DNA of 64,000 nt from Cybelea sp963824595 (GTDB lineage: Bacteria > Vulcanimicrobiota > Vulcanimicrobiia > Vulcanimicrobiales > Vulcanimicrobiaceae): the NCBI GenBank assembly GCA_963824595.1, contig CAWGPY010000003.1:248001-312000 (forward strand). Reading direction: 5' to 3'. A model generated the notes under the pieces. That model was not told where the DNA came from and ran no database searches. It saw only the letters and a program-made list of their open reading frames with translations. Below are positions 7,054 through 16,330 of the stretch, piece after piece (position 1 is the first letter of the stretch; each line of letters begins with the position of its first letter). The translations under genes and the position numbers were made by a program.

Positions 7054-8439
7054 ATGAGTCCGATGTACCGCCCCGCACTCCTCGACGAACGCCTCGCAGC
7101 GGTGCTGCCGCCCGGCGCGCTCTACGCCGTGGGCGGCCGTGTCCGCGACGAGATTCGAGCCGAGGCCGAGCGGATCGAGGCGCCGGCCGGCGATGCCGAC
7201 TACGTCGTGGCCGGCGTCCCGCTCGAGGAGCTGGTGGACCGGCTGCGCCCGCTGGGGCGGGTTGATTTGGTCGGCGCTTCGTTCGCCGTGATCAAGCTCA
7301 CGGCGGACGGCGTGACGGCGGACGTCGCGCTTCCCCGCCGGGAGCGTTCCCTCGGCAGCGGCCACCGCGACTTCGAGGTGACGAGCGGGCCCGACGTCCC
7401 GATCGCCCAGGACCTGGCCCGCCGCGACTTCCGGATGAACATGCTGGCCAGGGCCCTCCCTTCGGGCGAACTCGTCGATCCCTACGGGGGCGAAGCCGAC
7501 ATCCGAACCCGGCGAATTGACATCCTGACGCCGCAAACGTTCCGCGAAGACCCGCTGCGCATGCTGCGCGCGGCGCAGTTTGCCGCGCGGTTCGAATACG
7601 CCGTCACCCCCGAACTGCGCGCGGCGATGACCGGCGCCGCCCCGCTCGTCGCGACCGTCTCCGCCGAGCGGATCCACGACGAGCTGGCCAAGCTGCTGAT
7701 AAAAGCAGCCAAGCCATCGGTCGGTCTGGAGCTTCTCCGCGAGACCGGGGTGCTGGAGCACCTCTGGCCGGAACTGCTCGAGGGCGTGGGGATCGAGCAG
7801 AACGAGTGGCACGCCTACGACGTCTGGAACCACGCCATGGCCACCGTGGACGCCGCCCCGCCGGGCGACCTCACCTTACGCTTAGCCGCTTTACTACACG
7901 ACGTCGGCAAGCCCCGCACGAAGGTGGGGCCGCACTTCTACGGCCACGAGGGCGTCGGGGGCGACCTCGTGCGCCCCATGCTCGAGCGCTACCGCTTCTC
8001 GAATGAGGTCGTCGCGACGGCGGAGCACCTCGTGCGCCAGCACATGTACTCGATCGATCCCAACCTCAGCGACGCCGGTGTGCGGCGCTTCATCCGCCGC
8101 ATCAAACCGCAAGATATCGAACGTTTGTTCGCTTTGCGGCACGCGGACATCAGCGGCAGCGGGTTGCCGAAGCGCGACGGCTCCAATGAGGCCTTCGAGG
8201 CGCGCGTCCGCGCCGAGCTCGCCCGCAGGCCCGCATTCTCGGTTCGCGAGTTGGCGATCAAAGGCGACGACGTGACGGCGGCGCTCGTGCGCCGCGGCGA
8301 CGCGCCGTCCGGATTCGCCGGCGACGAACGTGTCGGCGCAGCGCTGCGCTGGCTGTTCGAGCAGGTCACCGATGAACCCGAACGTAACGAGCGGACCTTG
8401 CTGCTGGCGCTTCTCGAGCAGTATCTGGAAACCGCCTAG
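7054..8439 (+). CDS. cca: CCA tRNA nucleotidyltransferase / poly(A) polymerase family protein with HD domain
   Basis: Class II nucleotidyltransferase that adds or repairs the tRNA 3' CCA end (or part of it). The N-terminal catalytic motif is GGRVRDEIRAEA, followed by the metal-binding DADYVV (about residues 46-51). The RRDFRMNML motif (about 123-131) and the DPLRMLRAAQFAARF helix (about 165-179) of the neck and tRNA-binding region are present. An HD domain (LAALLHDVGKPR) lies in the C-terminal half. Length is 461 residues. The frame stays open back to 6991, but that would place the parS sites inside the gene; ATG 7054 or 7063 is more credible. It lies just upstream of parA, so may be in one operon with parAB-thiED. 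Confidence 0.9.
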   Translation: MSPMYRPALLDERLAAVLPPGALYAVGGRVRDEIRAEAERIEAPAGDADYVVAGVPLEELVDRLRPLGRVDLVGASFAVIKLTADGVTADVALPRRERSLGSGHRDFEVTSGPDVPIAQDLARRDFRMNMLARALPSGELVDPYGGEADIRTRRIDILTPQTFREDPLRMLRAAQFAARFEYAVTPELRAAMTGAAPLVATVSAERIHDELAKLLIKAAKPSVGLELLRETGVLEHLWPELLEGVGIEQNEWHAYDVWNHAMATVDAAPPGDLTLRLAALLHDVGKPRTKVGPHFYGHEGVGGDLVRPMLERYRFSNEVVATAEHLVRQHMYSIDPNLSDAGVRRFIRRIKPQDIERLFALRHADISGSGLPKRDGSNEAFEARVRAELARRPAFSVRELAIKGDDVTAALVRRGDAPSGFAGDERVGAALRWLFEQVTDEPERNERTLLLALLEQYLETA

Positions 8440-8455
8440 TACGCCGCGGAAACGT

Positions 8456-9229
8456 ATGGGTCGTATCATCGCGCTCGTGAATCAGAAGGGCGGCGTCGGA
8501 AAGAGCACGACGGCGGTGAATCTCGGCGCCGCTTTGGCCGTCGAGGGCAAACGCGTGCTCGTGGTCGACACCGATCCGCAAGGCAACGCGACGACCGGTC
8601 TGGGCGTCGACAAGTCGCGCCTCACGCACGACATCTACCACGTGCTGATGCAAGAAATTCCGCTCGACGAAATCCTCGTGCAGACGGAAATTCCGAGCCT
8701 CTGGCTCGCGCCGGCGACGATCAATCTCGCGGGCGCCGACGTGGAGCTCGTCGCAGCCCTGTCGCGCGAAACGCGCCTTCGCCAGGCGCTCGCGCCGGTC
8801 GCCGACCGCTTCGATTTCATCTTGATCGACTCGCCGCCGTCGCTCGGTCTGCTGACCATCAACGCGCTCACCGCGGCCGACGACTGCATCATTCCGGTGC
8901 AGGCGGAGTTTTACGCGCTCGAAGGTCTCGCGCAACTCACCCGCGTGATCTGGCGCGTGCGCGACGCACTCAATCCGACGCTGCACGTCAGCGGCGTGCT
9001 GGTCACGATGTTCGACGGCCGCACGCGGCTCGCGACCGAGGTGATCCGCGAGCTGGAGAAGTTCTTTCCGCAGCAGATCTTCAAGACGCAGGTTCCGCGC
9101 AACGTGCGGCTCTCCGAGGCGCCGTCCTACGGCAAGCCGGTGATTCTATTCGATCCGCGCAGCCGCGGCGCGCAAGCCTACATCGCCGTCGCGCGAGAGA
9201 TGCTCGAACCCGCGCGGACGCCGGCGTGA
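8456..9229 (+). CDS. parA: chromosome partitioning ATPase ParA (Soj)
   Basis: A 257-residue deviant Walker-A ATPase. The motif KGGVGKSTTAVN lies at about residues 11-22, the Walker A' region at DTDPQGNATTG, and Walker B at FILIDSPPSLG. ParA dimerises on DNA with ATP and moves ParB-parS complexes during chromosome segregation. The frame extends upstream through the end of the cca-like gene, but the ATG at 8456 begins the family-typical MGRIIALVNQKGG. Its stop codon overlaps the parB GTG by 4 nt. The lack of an N-terminal HTH marks it as a chromosomal Soj-type ParA. Confidence 0.97.
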   Translation: MGRIIALVNQKGGVGKSTTAVNLGAALAVEGKRVLVVDTDPQGNATTGLGVDKSRLTHDIYHVLMQEIPLDEILVQTEIPSLWLAPATINLAGADVELVAALSRETRLRQALAPVADRFDFILIDSPPSLGLLTINALTAADDCIIPVQAEFYALEGLAQLTRVIWRVRDALNPTLHVSGVLVTMFDGRTRLATEVIRELEKFFPQQIFKTQVPRNVRLSEAPSYGKPVILFDPRSRGAQAYIAVAREMLEPARTPA

Positions 9230-10086
9230 ACGCGCCGCGACGGGGCCTGGGGCGCGGCCTCGGCGCGCTGCTCGGCGATGCCGCGGTGCCCACCGCGAGC
9301 TCGCAGGAGATCGTGCGCGACATTCCGCTGGCCGAGATCACGCCTAACCCGTTCCAGCCGCGGAAGACCTTCGCGGCCGAGCCGCTCGACGAGCTCAAGG
9401 CGTCGATCGCCGAGTACGGCGTGCTGGTGCCGGTGATCGTCCGCCGCCGAGGCGACGGGTACGAGCTGGTCGCCGGCGAGCGCCGCTGGCGCGCCTGCGC
9501 GGCCTTGCAGCGCCCCACGATCCCGGCGATCGTCCGCGCCAGCGACGATCGCCAGACGCTCGAGCTTGCGATCGTCGAGAACCTGCAGCGCGAGGACCTC
9601 AACCCGCTCGAAGAGGCCGCCGGGTTCGCCCACCTCATCGAAGAGCACGGCCTGACGCAGGACGAGCTGGCGCGGCGCCTCGGCAAGAGCCGGCCCTCGA
9701 TCGCCAATACGCTGCGGCTGCTCGGCCTCTCCAACGCGATCAAGGCCATGCTGGTCGACGGCCGCCTCTCGGCGGGCCACGCGAAGGCGCTGCTGGCGGC
9801 GCCCGAAGCCGCCCGCGACGCCCTGGCGCAGCGCGCCGTCGCCGAGGGCCTGACCGTCCGCGCGCTTGAGCGGATCACCGGCTCGCCCCCGCCGAGCGCG
9901 GCGAAGCCGCCGCCCGCGCAGCGCGCGCTCTCGCCCGAGGAGCGCGACTTCGAGTCGCGCCTGCGCGAGCTGTTCGGCACCCACGTCGCGGTGGTGCGCT
10001 ACGAGCGCGGCGGTCGCATCGAGATCCGGTTCGGCGACGACGCCGAGCTGGCGCGGCTCGGCGATTTGCTGCTCGATCGCGAGTAA
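9226..10086 (+). CDS. parB: chromosome partitioning protein ParB (Spo0J)
   Basis: A 286-residue ParB. The N-terminus RGLGRGLGALLGD is the ParA-contact segment. The CTPase/clamp core shows ITPNPFQPRKTF and the box GERRWRAC (about 84-91). The helix-turn-helix that reads parS is TQDELARRLGKSRPSIAN (about 144-161). A C-terminal dimerisation domain ends in DLLLDRE. The GTG start overlaps parA by 4 nt, indicating translational coupling. Likely targets are the two parS-like sites about 2.2 kb upstream. Confidence 0.97.
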   Translation: MNAPRRGLGRGLGALLGDAAVPTASSQEIVRDIPLAEITPNPFQPRKTFAAEPLDELKASIAEYGVLVPVIVRRRGDGYELVAGERRWRACAALQRPTIPAIVRASDDRQTLELAIVENLQREDLNPLEEAAGFAHLIEEHGLTQDELARRLGKSRPSIANTLRLLGLSNAIKAMLVDGRLSAGHAKALLAAPEAARDALAQRAVAEGLTVRALERITGSPPPSAAKPPPAQRALSPEERDFESRLRELFGTHVAVVRYERGGRIEIRFGDDAELARLGDLLLDRE

Positions 10087-10088
10087 CC

Positions 10089-10271
10089 GTGTTTTTTCCG
10101 TTCTCGCGCATCGTCGCGCTGCTGATGGCAGCCGTTCTCTGCTTCGCGCTGCTCGTGCCGATGGCGCTCGCGCGCCACGTCCCGGGCCTCGCGGTCTTCA
10201 TCGTCATCGTCTTCGCCGCGTATCTCGCGGCCAACGTGCTGCTGTGGCTGCGCACGCGTCCGCGCGGCTAG
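10089..10271 (+). CDS. small two-helix membrane protein, unknown
   Basis: A 60-residue protein that is almost wholly two transmembrane helices (about 7-27 and 32-53) joined by a short ARHVPG turn and ending in a basic tail RTRPRG. It starts at GTG 10089, two bases after the parB stop, and its end overlaps the proposed thiE start by 28 nt. No family recognised. The tight packing and hydrophobic pattern support a real gene, although short length limits certainty. Confidence 0.55.
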   Translation: MFFPFSRIVALLMAAVLCFALLVPMALARHVPGLAVFIVIVFAAYLAANVLLWLRTRPRG

Positions 10272-10888
10272 ACCGATCGCGCCGCGCCGCGCTGCTCCGC
10301 GGCATCTATGCGATTCTCAACGACGACGAGCGAACGCTCGAGCTCGCACGCGCCGCGCTCGATGCGGGCGTTCGCGTCGTGCAGTATCGAGCGAAACGCG
10401 GCCTCACCGAGCCGACGCTGCGCGCGTTGCGCGCGTTGACGCGCGAGCGCGACGCGCTGCTCGTGCTCGACGACGACTGGCGCGCTGCCGCCGCGTTCGA
10501 CTGCGACGGCGTTCATCTCGGGCCGGGCGATGCGGGCTTCGCCGACCCGGCAGACGTGCGCGCGGCGCTGCCGGACCGGCTGATCGGCCTCTCGTGCGGA
10601 ACCGCCGCCGAGGCGCGCGCGGCGGCCGACGCCGATTATTTGGGCGTCGGCTCGATCTACGCCACCAGCTCGAAAAGCGACGCGGGCGCGCCGATCGGCA
10701 TCGAGGGCCTGCGCGCGGTGATTGCGGTGACGGCGCTGCCGGTGGCGGCGGTCGGCGGCATCACGGCGCGCACGGTCGCCGGCGTCCGGCGCGGCGGCGC
10801 GGCGATGGCGGCCGTGATCTCGGCGATCTCGGGCGCGCGCGATCCGCTCGTCGCCGCGCGCGAGCTGGTGGAGGCCTGGAACGCGTGA
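10244..10888 (+). CDS. thiE: thiamine-phosphate synthase ThiE
   Basis: Couples HMP-pyrophosphate with thiazole phosphate to give thiamine phosphate. The (beta/alpha)8 core is recognisable: GIYAILND strand, VVQYRAKRG (substrate/phosphate loop), VLDDDWRAAAA, DGVHLGPGD, IGLSCGTAAEARAA, DYLGVGSIYATSSKSDA and VAAVGGITART. Length is 214 residues from GTG 10244. That start lies inside the small membrane-protein gene but gives the normal ThiE N-terminus; no better start exists before the first strand. The last 4 nt overlap thiD. Confidence 0.92.
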   Translation: MAAHASARLDRSRRAALLRGIYAILNDDERTLELARAALDAGVRVVQYRAKRGLTEPTLRALRALTRERDALLVLDDDWRAAAAFDCDGVHLGPGDAGFADPADVRAALPDRLIGLSCGTAAEARAAADADYLGVGSIYATSSKSDAGAPIGIEGLRAVIAVTALPVAAVGGITARTVAGVRRGGAAMAAVISAISGARDPLVAARELVEAWNA

Positions 10889-11610
10889 TCGTCTTGTCGA
10901 TCGGCACCACGCACCCGTGGAACGTGGCGGGCGTGGGCCGCGATCTGGTCGTCGGCACGGAGCTGGGCGCGCGCGTCTTCACGGCGATCGCGGCGGTCAG
11001 CGCGCAGGACGGGCGCGGCGTCGTGACGCTGCACGCGATCCCGCTCGCGCAGTTCGAGGCCCAGCTCGCCGTGCTGCCGTGGGACGCGGCCGGTGCCGTT
11101 CGGGTCGGCGCGCTGCCCACGCCGGCGGCGGTGCGCGCGATCGCAACGGCGGTGTCGGCACGCCCGTGGCTGCCGGCCGTCGTGGATCCGGTCTTCTCGG
11201 CGAGCCGGGGCGGCGACCTCAACGACCCGCCCGCGCGCTATGCCGTGCGCGACGAGCTGGCAACGCTCTCCAACGTCGTGCTGACGCCCAATCTCGCCGA
11301 GGCCGCGTTTCTGCTCGGCTCCGAGCCGATCGGGCGCGGCGGCGTCGCCGACGCGGCCGCCGCGCTGCGGGCGCGCGGCGCGTCGGCGGTGCTGCTCAAA
11401 GGCGGCCACCTCGACGGCGATCCCGCCGACGCGCTGGCGACCGGCGCCGGCGTGGAGATCTTCAGCGAGCCGCGGATCGCCGGGGCGATGCACGGCACCG
11501 GCTGCGCGCTGGCGATGGCGCTCGCGTGCGAACTGGCGCGCGAGACGCCGCTGCCCGAGGCGGTGCGGGCCGCGCGCGCCTACGTTCGCACCCAGCTCGC
11601 AAGGCATTGA
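10885..11610 (+). CDS. thiD: phosphomethylpyrimidine kinase ThiD
   Basis: Ribokinase-fold enzyme that phosphorylates HMP-P to HMP-PP, the ThiE substrate. The 241-residue protein shows VVDPVFSAS, the NVVLTPNLAEAAFLLG segment, AVLLKGGHLDG and the catalytic anion-hole GTGCALAMALA near the C-terminus. The N-terminal region is slightly divergent (IGTTHPWNVAGVG in place of the usual SDSGGGAG), which could change substrate preference. GTG start overlaps the thiE stop by 4 nt, so the two successive thiamine-pathway enzymes are translationally coupled. Confidence 0.9.
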   Translation: MIVLSIGTTHPWNVAGVGRDLVVGTELGARVFTAIAAVSAQDGRGVVTLHAIPLAQFEAQLAVLPWDAAGAVRVGALPTPAAVRAIATAVSARPWLPAVVDPVFSASRGGDLNDPPARYAVRDELATLSNVVLTPNLAEAAFLLGSEPIGRGGVADAAAALRARGASAVLLKGGHLDGDPADALATGAGVEIFSEPRIAGAMHGTGCALAMALACELARETPLPEAVRAARAYVRTQLARH

Positions 11611-11637
11611 CCGCCGCGCCGTAACATTGTCGCGCGA

Positions 11638-12633
11638 ATGACTCAGAAGCGGCCGCGCGTGATGTCGGGCATGCGCCCGACCGGCGATCTCCACCTGGGC
11701 CACCTCGTCGGCGTCCTGACGCAGTGGGCGAACTACTCGCAGACCGCCGACGCGTTCTTCGAGATCGCCGACCTGCACGCGTACACCACCGACTTCGACG
11801 ATCCGGCGAAGATTCGCGCGGCGCGCGACGAGATGGTTGCGGTGTGGCTCGCCGCCGGCGTGGACCCGCAGAAATCGACGATCTTCCTGCAGTCGGGCGT
11901 GCCCGAGATCGGCGAGCTGCAGGCGCTGCTGGCGATGATCGTGCCGCTCTCGTGGCTCGAGCGCGTTCCCACGTTCAAGGGCCAGATCGAGGAGCTCGGC
12001 CAGAAGATCGCCACCTACGGATTCCTCGGCTACCCGCTGCTGCAGCTCTGCGACATCGCGATCGTCCGCGGCGAGTACGTGCCCGTCGGCGGCGACCAGG
12101 TGGCGCACCTCGAGCTGGGACGCGAGATCGTGCGGCGCTTCAACTACCTCTACGGCGACGACGAAACGATCTTGGTCGAGCCGCAGGCGACGCTGTCGGA
12201 GTTTCCGCAAGTTCCGGGCACCGACGGGCGCAAGATGAGCAAGTCGTACGACAACGCGATCTTGATCGGCGACGACGACGAGACGACCACGAAGAAGGTG
12301 CGCGCGATGGTGACCGATCCGCTCAAGGTGCGGCGCGGCGATCCGGGACGCCCGGAGATCTGCCCCGTCTTCGCGCTGTGGCGCTTCGTCAATCCGCTCA
12401 AGCTCGACGGCATCGCCGCCGAGTGCCGGTCGGGTGCGCTGGGCTGCGTGCAGGACAAGACCGACTTCGCCAACGAGCTCAACGCATATCTGCGTCCGGT
12501 GCGCGAGCGCTACGCGACGTATCGCGACGATCCGTCGCTGGTCGAACGCATCATCGCCGACGGGACCGCGCGCACGCGCGAGATCGCCGCCGGCGTGCTG
12601 GCGGACGTCAAACGCGCGATGAAGCTGATCTAG
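11638..12633 (+). CDS. trpS: tryptophanyl-tRNA synthetase
   Basis: Class I aminoacyl-tRNA synthetase that charges tRNA-Trp. The 331-residue length is normal for bacteria. The HIGH-type motif is HLGH in GDLHLGHLVG (about residues 19-22) and the KMSKS motif is in GRKMSKSYDNAI (about 196-207). The VPVGGDQVAHLEL segment is typical of the Trp/Tyr subfamily. It starts at ATG 11638, 27 nt after thiD. Convergent with the aminotransferase on the other strand, with 46 nt between the stop codons. Confidence 0.97.
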   Translation: MTQKRPRVMSGMRPTGDLHLGHLVGVLTQWANYSQTADAFFEIADLHAYTTDFDDPAKIRAARDEMVAVWLAAGVDPQKSTIFLQSGVPEIGELQALLAMIVPLSWLERVPTFKGQIEELGQKIATYGFLGYPLLQLCDIAIVRGEYVPVGGDQVAHLELGREIVRRFNYLYGDDETILVEPQATLSEFPQVPGTDGRKMSKSYDNAILIGDDDETTTKKVRAMVTDPLKVRRGDPGRPEICPVFALWRFVNPLKLDGIAAECRSGALGCVQDKTDFANELNAYLRPVRERYATYRDDPSLVERIIADGTARTREIAAGVLADVKRAMKLI

Positions 12634-12679
12634 GCTTTCGAAGGCTGGGCGTAACGGGGTCCGGAGACCGCCACGAACC

Positions 12680-13876
12680 TCAGCCCTTGAACTTCGGCAA
12701 CGTCTTGGCGATCGAGCCGAGCGCCCAGTCGATGTCGTCGAGCGACGCCGCGTAGGAGAACCGCAGATAGCCCTTGCCGGCGGGTCCGAACGACGAGCCG
12801 CCGCCGCAGGCTACGCCGCCTTCCTCGAGCAGGAACTTCGCCAGCCCGCGATCGTCCTGCGTGATCTGCGAGACGTTGGGAAACGCGTAGAACGCGCCTT
12901 CGGGCAGCAGGCAGGAAATGCCCGCAATCGCGTTGAGCCCTTCGATCAGACGGTCGCGCCGCGTGCGAAAGATCTCGTTCATGCGCAGCACGGGCTCGTC
13001 GGGGCCGGTGAGCGCCGCGATACCGGCCATCTGCACGAACGTGGCGACGCAGCTGAACGTGTTGTTGTTGAACAGCGTCACGGTGCGCGCGAGGTCTTCC
13101 GACATCAGCGCGTAGCCGAGCCGCCAGCCCGTCATCGCGTACGCCTTCGAGAAGCCGTCCACGACGATCGTGCGGTCGCGCATGCCCGGCAGCGAGGCGA
13201 TCGACAGGTACTCGGAGTCGAGATAGAAGTTGCGGCTGTAGATCTCGTCGGCGAGCACGAGGAAGTCGTACTCCTGCGCCAGGTTGGCGATGAACTCGAG
13301 ATCGCTGCGCGTCAGCACGCCGCCGGTGGGATTGTGCGGCGAGTTGATCACCACGACTTTCGTCTTCGCGGAGACGCGGCGCTTGAGCTCGTCGAGATCC
13401 ATCCGCCAGTTGCGCGACTCGAGCAGCGGGATTGCGTGCACCTTCGCCTCGAGGTAGCTCGCGGCCGACGCGTAGGCCGGGTAGGCTGGATCGAAGTAGA
13501 CGAACTCGTCGCCCGGCCCGAGCAGCGCGCTCAGCGTGTTCCAGATCACCGGCTTGGCGCCGGGAGCGATCACGACGTTCTGCTGCTGCCACTCCGGAGC
13601 GATGCGGCGGAAGCGGCTCGCATACTCGGCGATCGTGGCGCGCAGCGACGGCAGTCCCGCCGACGGCGTGTAGTGCGTGTGGTTGTCGTAGAGCGCGTCG
13701 ACCGCCGCCTTCTTGATGTGATCGGGCGTGTCGAAATCGGGCTCGCCGATCTCCATGTGCACGACTCGGCGCCCCTTCGCTTCGATCTCGCGCGCCCGCG
13801 CGAGAATTTCGAACGCGTTCTCGGAACCGAGGCGCGCGACGGCGGCGGCGATGCGATCTTCGTGAACTGCGAGCAT
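12680..13876 (-). CDS. class I/II pyridoxal-phosphate aminotransferase
   Basis: A 398-residue fold-type I PLP enzyme of the aspartate-aminotransferase group. Visible motifs are HMEIGEPDFDTPDHI at the N-terminus, YTPSAGLPSLRATIAEY, NSPHNPTGG, ADEIYSRNFY, and the PLP lysine in GFSKAYAMTGWRLGYA. The C-terminal Arg that binds the substrate carboxylate is in GYLRFSYA. Substrate cannot be fixed from sequence; aspartate, aromatic or branched-chain keto acids are all possible. ATG start at 13876. It follows the rod-shape operon on the same strand with 73 nt between. Confidence 0.92.
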   Translation of the reverse strand: MLAVHEDRIAAAVARLGSENAFEILARAREIEAKGRRVVHMEIGEPDFDTPDHIKKAAVDALYDNHTHYTPSAGLPSLRATIAEYASRFRRIAPEWQQQNVVIAPGAKPVIWNTLSALLGPGDEFVYFDPAYPAYASAASYLEAKVHAIPLLESRNWRMDLDELKRRVSAKTKVVVINSPHNPTGGVLTRSDLEFIANLAQEYDFLVLADEIYSRNFYLDSEYLSIASLPGMRDRTIVVDGFSKAYAMTGWRLGYALMSEDLARTVTLFNNNTFSCVATFVQMAGIAALTGPDEPVLRMNEIFRTRRDRLIEGLNAIAGISCLLPEGAFYAFPNVSQITQDDRGLAKFLLEEGGVACGGGSSFGPAGKGYLRFSYAASLDDIDWALGSIAKTLPKFKG

Positions 13877-13949
13877 CTGAAATCGTCCTCTCGTATGGCG
13901 GGAAACCGGGCTTCGCCCGCGCGCGCGGCCGAACCTGGAGGCGAGTGCG

Positions 13950-15806
13950 CTACGGCTTCTTGTGGAAGTACTTGACGAGGATGTCCCGCGCGATGGGCGC
14001 GGCGACCGACGCGCCGTAGCCGCCGCTGCGATCGACGAAGACCGCGAGCGCGAATTTCGGGTGCGCCGTGGGCGCCCAGGCCACGAACCACGTCGTGTTC
14101 GGCCCGTTGCCGCCGGCGGTCTCCACCGTGCCCGTCTTGCCCGAGAACGGCAGTCCGTCGATCGCCAGCCCGTAGGCGGTGCCCCCCGGATCGGTGACCT
14201 TCGCCATTCCCTCGCGCACCGCGGCCAGCGCGTCGTCGGTGACGGGCACGTGGCGGATGACGTGCGGCTCGATCTCGCGGATCGGCGTGCCGTCGGAGCC
14301 CCGGATCGCGCGCGCGAGTTCCGGCGTGTACAGCGTGCCGCCGTTGATCACGGCCGACGCCACGTTGACCATCTGCAGCGGCGTGGCTTGCATCGCGCCC
14401 TGACCGATGCCCAAGAAGCACGCCTCGCTCGGCTCCATCGGCACGCCGAACGCGCGCATCTCCCACGCATTGGTCGGCCAGTTGCCTTCGTTCTCGCCGG
14501 GGAGATCGATGCCGCTCTTCGCGTTGAGGCCGAACGCGAGCGCGTACTTCCGCAGGCGCGCGTTGCCCAACCACCACGCGAGGCGGAAGAAGTAGCCGTC
14601 GCTCGATGCCGCGAGCGCGGGCACGAACGTGGTGTTGCCCAATCCGCCGGCGGCGATGTCGCGCGCGTAGTAGCCGCCGCAGTTCCATCCGCCGGTGTCG
14701 TCGATCACTTGGTCCACCTTTACGACGCCCTCGGTGAGCGCCGCCGAGCCGGTGACCATCTTGAACGTCGAGCCGGTGGGCGTCGCGGCGGCGATGGCGC
14801 GGTCGAAGAGCGGCTGCGAAGCGTCGGTGAGATAGAACGCGACGCGCTTGGCGCGCCCGGCCGCGAAGGCGTTCGGATCGTAGTTCGGATAGCTCGCGAG
14901 CGCGAGGATGCCGCCCGTCCACGGATCCTCGGCGACCACCGCGCCCGAGAGCCTTCGGCCGCGCCCCCAGCGCGCCAAGCCGTCGGCGAGCGCGGTTTCG
15001 ACGATCCGCTGTAGGCGCCAGTCGAGGTTGGTGACGATCGTGTCGCCCGGCACCGCCGACTTCGACGCGAGTTTGATGTTGGGCACCACGGCGCCGGTCG
15101 CGTCGACGACCACGCGCTGTCCGCCCGGCGTTCCGCGCAGGTACTTGTCGTAGGCCAGCTCGAGCCCGTCCTTGCCGATCACGTCGTTGGGAGAATAGCC
15201 GGCGTGCTTGAGCCGCTCGTACTCTTCTTGCGTGATCGCGCCGACGTAACCGACGACGTGCGAGCCGATCGGTCCGCTCGGATAATCGCGCAGCGGCTGG
15301 ACTTCGAGATCGACGCCGGGCAAATCGTTGAGCACCTCGGAGATTCGCGCCACGGCCGCCACGGGCAGATCGGTCGCCAGAACGACCGGGCCGTAGGGCT
15401 CGTTGGCGACGACCGCGTCGAAGTTCGGGTAGTCGATGCCGCGATGGTGCAGCAGCCGGTAGCGCAGCGGCTGCTCGGCGACGCCCAGCGTGCGCGCGAG
15501 CGTCGCCAGCTCGCGATCCGGCTCTCTGACCTCCGACGGAATCAGGGCGATGACGAACGACGGCCGGCTGCGCGCGATGATCGTGCCGTGCCGGTCGTAC
15601 ACCGTCCCGCGCGGCGCTGCGACCGGAATCAGGCGCACCTGATTGGCCTGCGCGGCGGCGCGATACCTCTCGCCCTGCACGAGCTGCACGAAGATCAATC
15701 GCGCGACGAGCGCGAGCAGCGCGGCGAGCACGAGCGCGCCGAAGCCCACGATGCGCCACGTGGGAACTTTCCATGGCTTCGGCCGCGGGGGGGTGCGTGC
15801 GGTCAC
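13950..15806 (-). CDS. mrdA: penicillin-binding protein 2 (rod-complex transpeptidase)
   Basis: Class B PBP that crosslinks lateral-wall peptidoglycan. One N-terminal membrane anchor lies at about residues 16-38, followed by the pedestal (RGTVYDRHGTIIA). The transpeptidase domain has SxxK as STFK, SxN-like SSD, and KTG in FSGKTGTVET. Length is 618 residues. The SxN position reads SSDG, as in some PBP2 proteins. The GTG start overlaps the mreD stop by 4 nt (GTGA). The order mreC-mreD-mrdA is the usual rod-shape operon; mreB and rodA are not in the window. Confidence 0.95.
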   Translation of the reverse strand: MTARTPPRPKPWKVPTWRIVGFGALVLAALLALVARLIFVQLVQGERYRAAAQANQVRLIPVAAPRGTVYDRHGTIIARSRPSFVIALIPSEVREPDRELATLARTLGVAEQPLRYRLLHHRGIDYPNFDAVVANEPYGPVVLATDLPVAAVARISEVLNDLPGVDLEVQPLRDYPSGPIGSHVVGYVGAITQEEYERLKHAGYSPNDVIGKDGLELAYDKYLRGTPGGQRVVVDATGAVVPNIKLASKSAVPGDTIVTNLDWRLQRIVETALADGLARWGRGRRLSGAVVAEDPWTGGILALASYPNYDPNAFAAGRAKRVAFYLTDASQPLFDRAIAAATPTGSTFKMVTGSAALTEGVVKVDQVIDDTGGWNCGGYYARDIAAGGLGNTTFVPALAASSDGYFFRLAWWLGNARLRKYALAFGLNAKSGIDLPGENEGNWPTNAWEMRAFGVPMEPSEACFLGIGQGAMQATPLQMVNVASAVINGGTLYTPELARAIRGSDGTPIREIEPHVIRHVPVTDDALAAVREGMAKVTDPGGTAYGLAIDGLPFSGKTGTVETAGGNGPNTTWFVAWAPTAHPKFALAVFVDRSGGYGASVAAPIARDILVKYFHKKP

Positions 15807-16330
15807 TGGCGAGCGACGTCGAGGCGCCGGACGATCAGCATCGCCACGATGACCACCGCCACGGTGAGCGCCGATTGCAGCAGCGCCTCGTGGAAGTGGA
15901 TCGGCCCGAGGCCGGGCGGGTAACCGAAGAGTGCCATCGCGATCCAAAACGCGAGCGCGCGCACCAGCGTCGCGACGAGCGCGGTCGCCGTGACCAGCGG
16001 GATGGAGTCGGCGAAGAAACCGCGCGACAGCAGGCTCGCGAGCACGGCGCTGATGCCCGTCGAGATCATCCACGCCGCGCCGGTCTGCAGCGCGAGCGCG
16101 TCCTCGCACAATCCTGCGGCCAACCCGTAGACCGCGGCCCGGCGGGCGTCGACCCGCACCGCGTACCACACCACCACGGCCATCACGAAGCTGGGGACGA
16201 CGCCGCGAACCGCGACGTAGTGCGCGAGCGTCGCTTGCGCGAGCAGCGCGGCGGCAAGCCACGCGGCGGCCACGTACCACGCCGGCCCGACGAACGGGGC
16301 GACGTGCGGCTTACTGCGGGACGACGACAA
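15803..16330 (-). CDS. mreD: rod shape-determining protein MreD
   Basis: A roughly 175-residue integral membrane protein with about five helices, low in charged residues, matching MreD in size and position between mreC and the PBP2 gene. The frame is open to 16393, but most of that overlaps mreC. A TTG at 16330 leaves a 20-nt overlap with mreC and gives a short polar N-terminus before the first helix (AWYVAAAWLAAALL). Start is uncertain; a GTG just before the first helix is also possible. Identification rests on topology and context, as is normal for this weakly conserved family. Confidence 0.85.
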   Translation of the reverse strand: MSSSRSKPHVAPFVGPAWYVAAAWLAAALLAQATLAHYVAVRGVVPSFVMAVVVWYAVRVDARRAAVYGLAAGLCEDALALQTGAAWMISTGISAVLASLLSRGFFADSIPLVTATALVATLVRALAFWIAMALFGYPPGLGPIHFHEALLQSALTVAVVIVAMLIVRRLDVARQ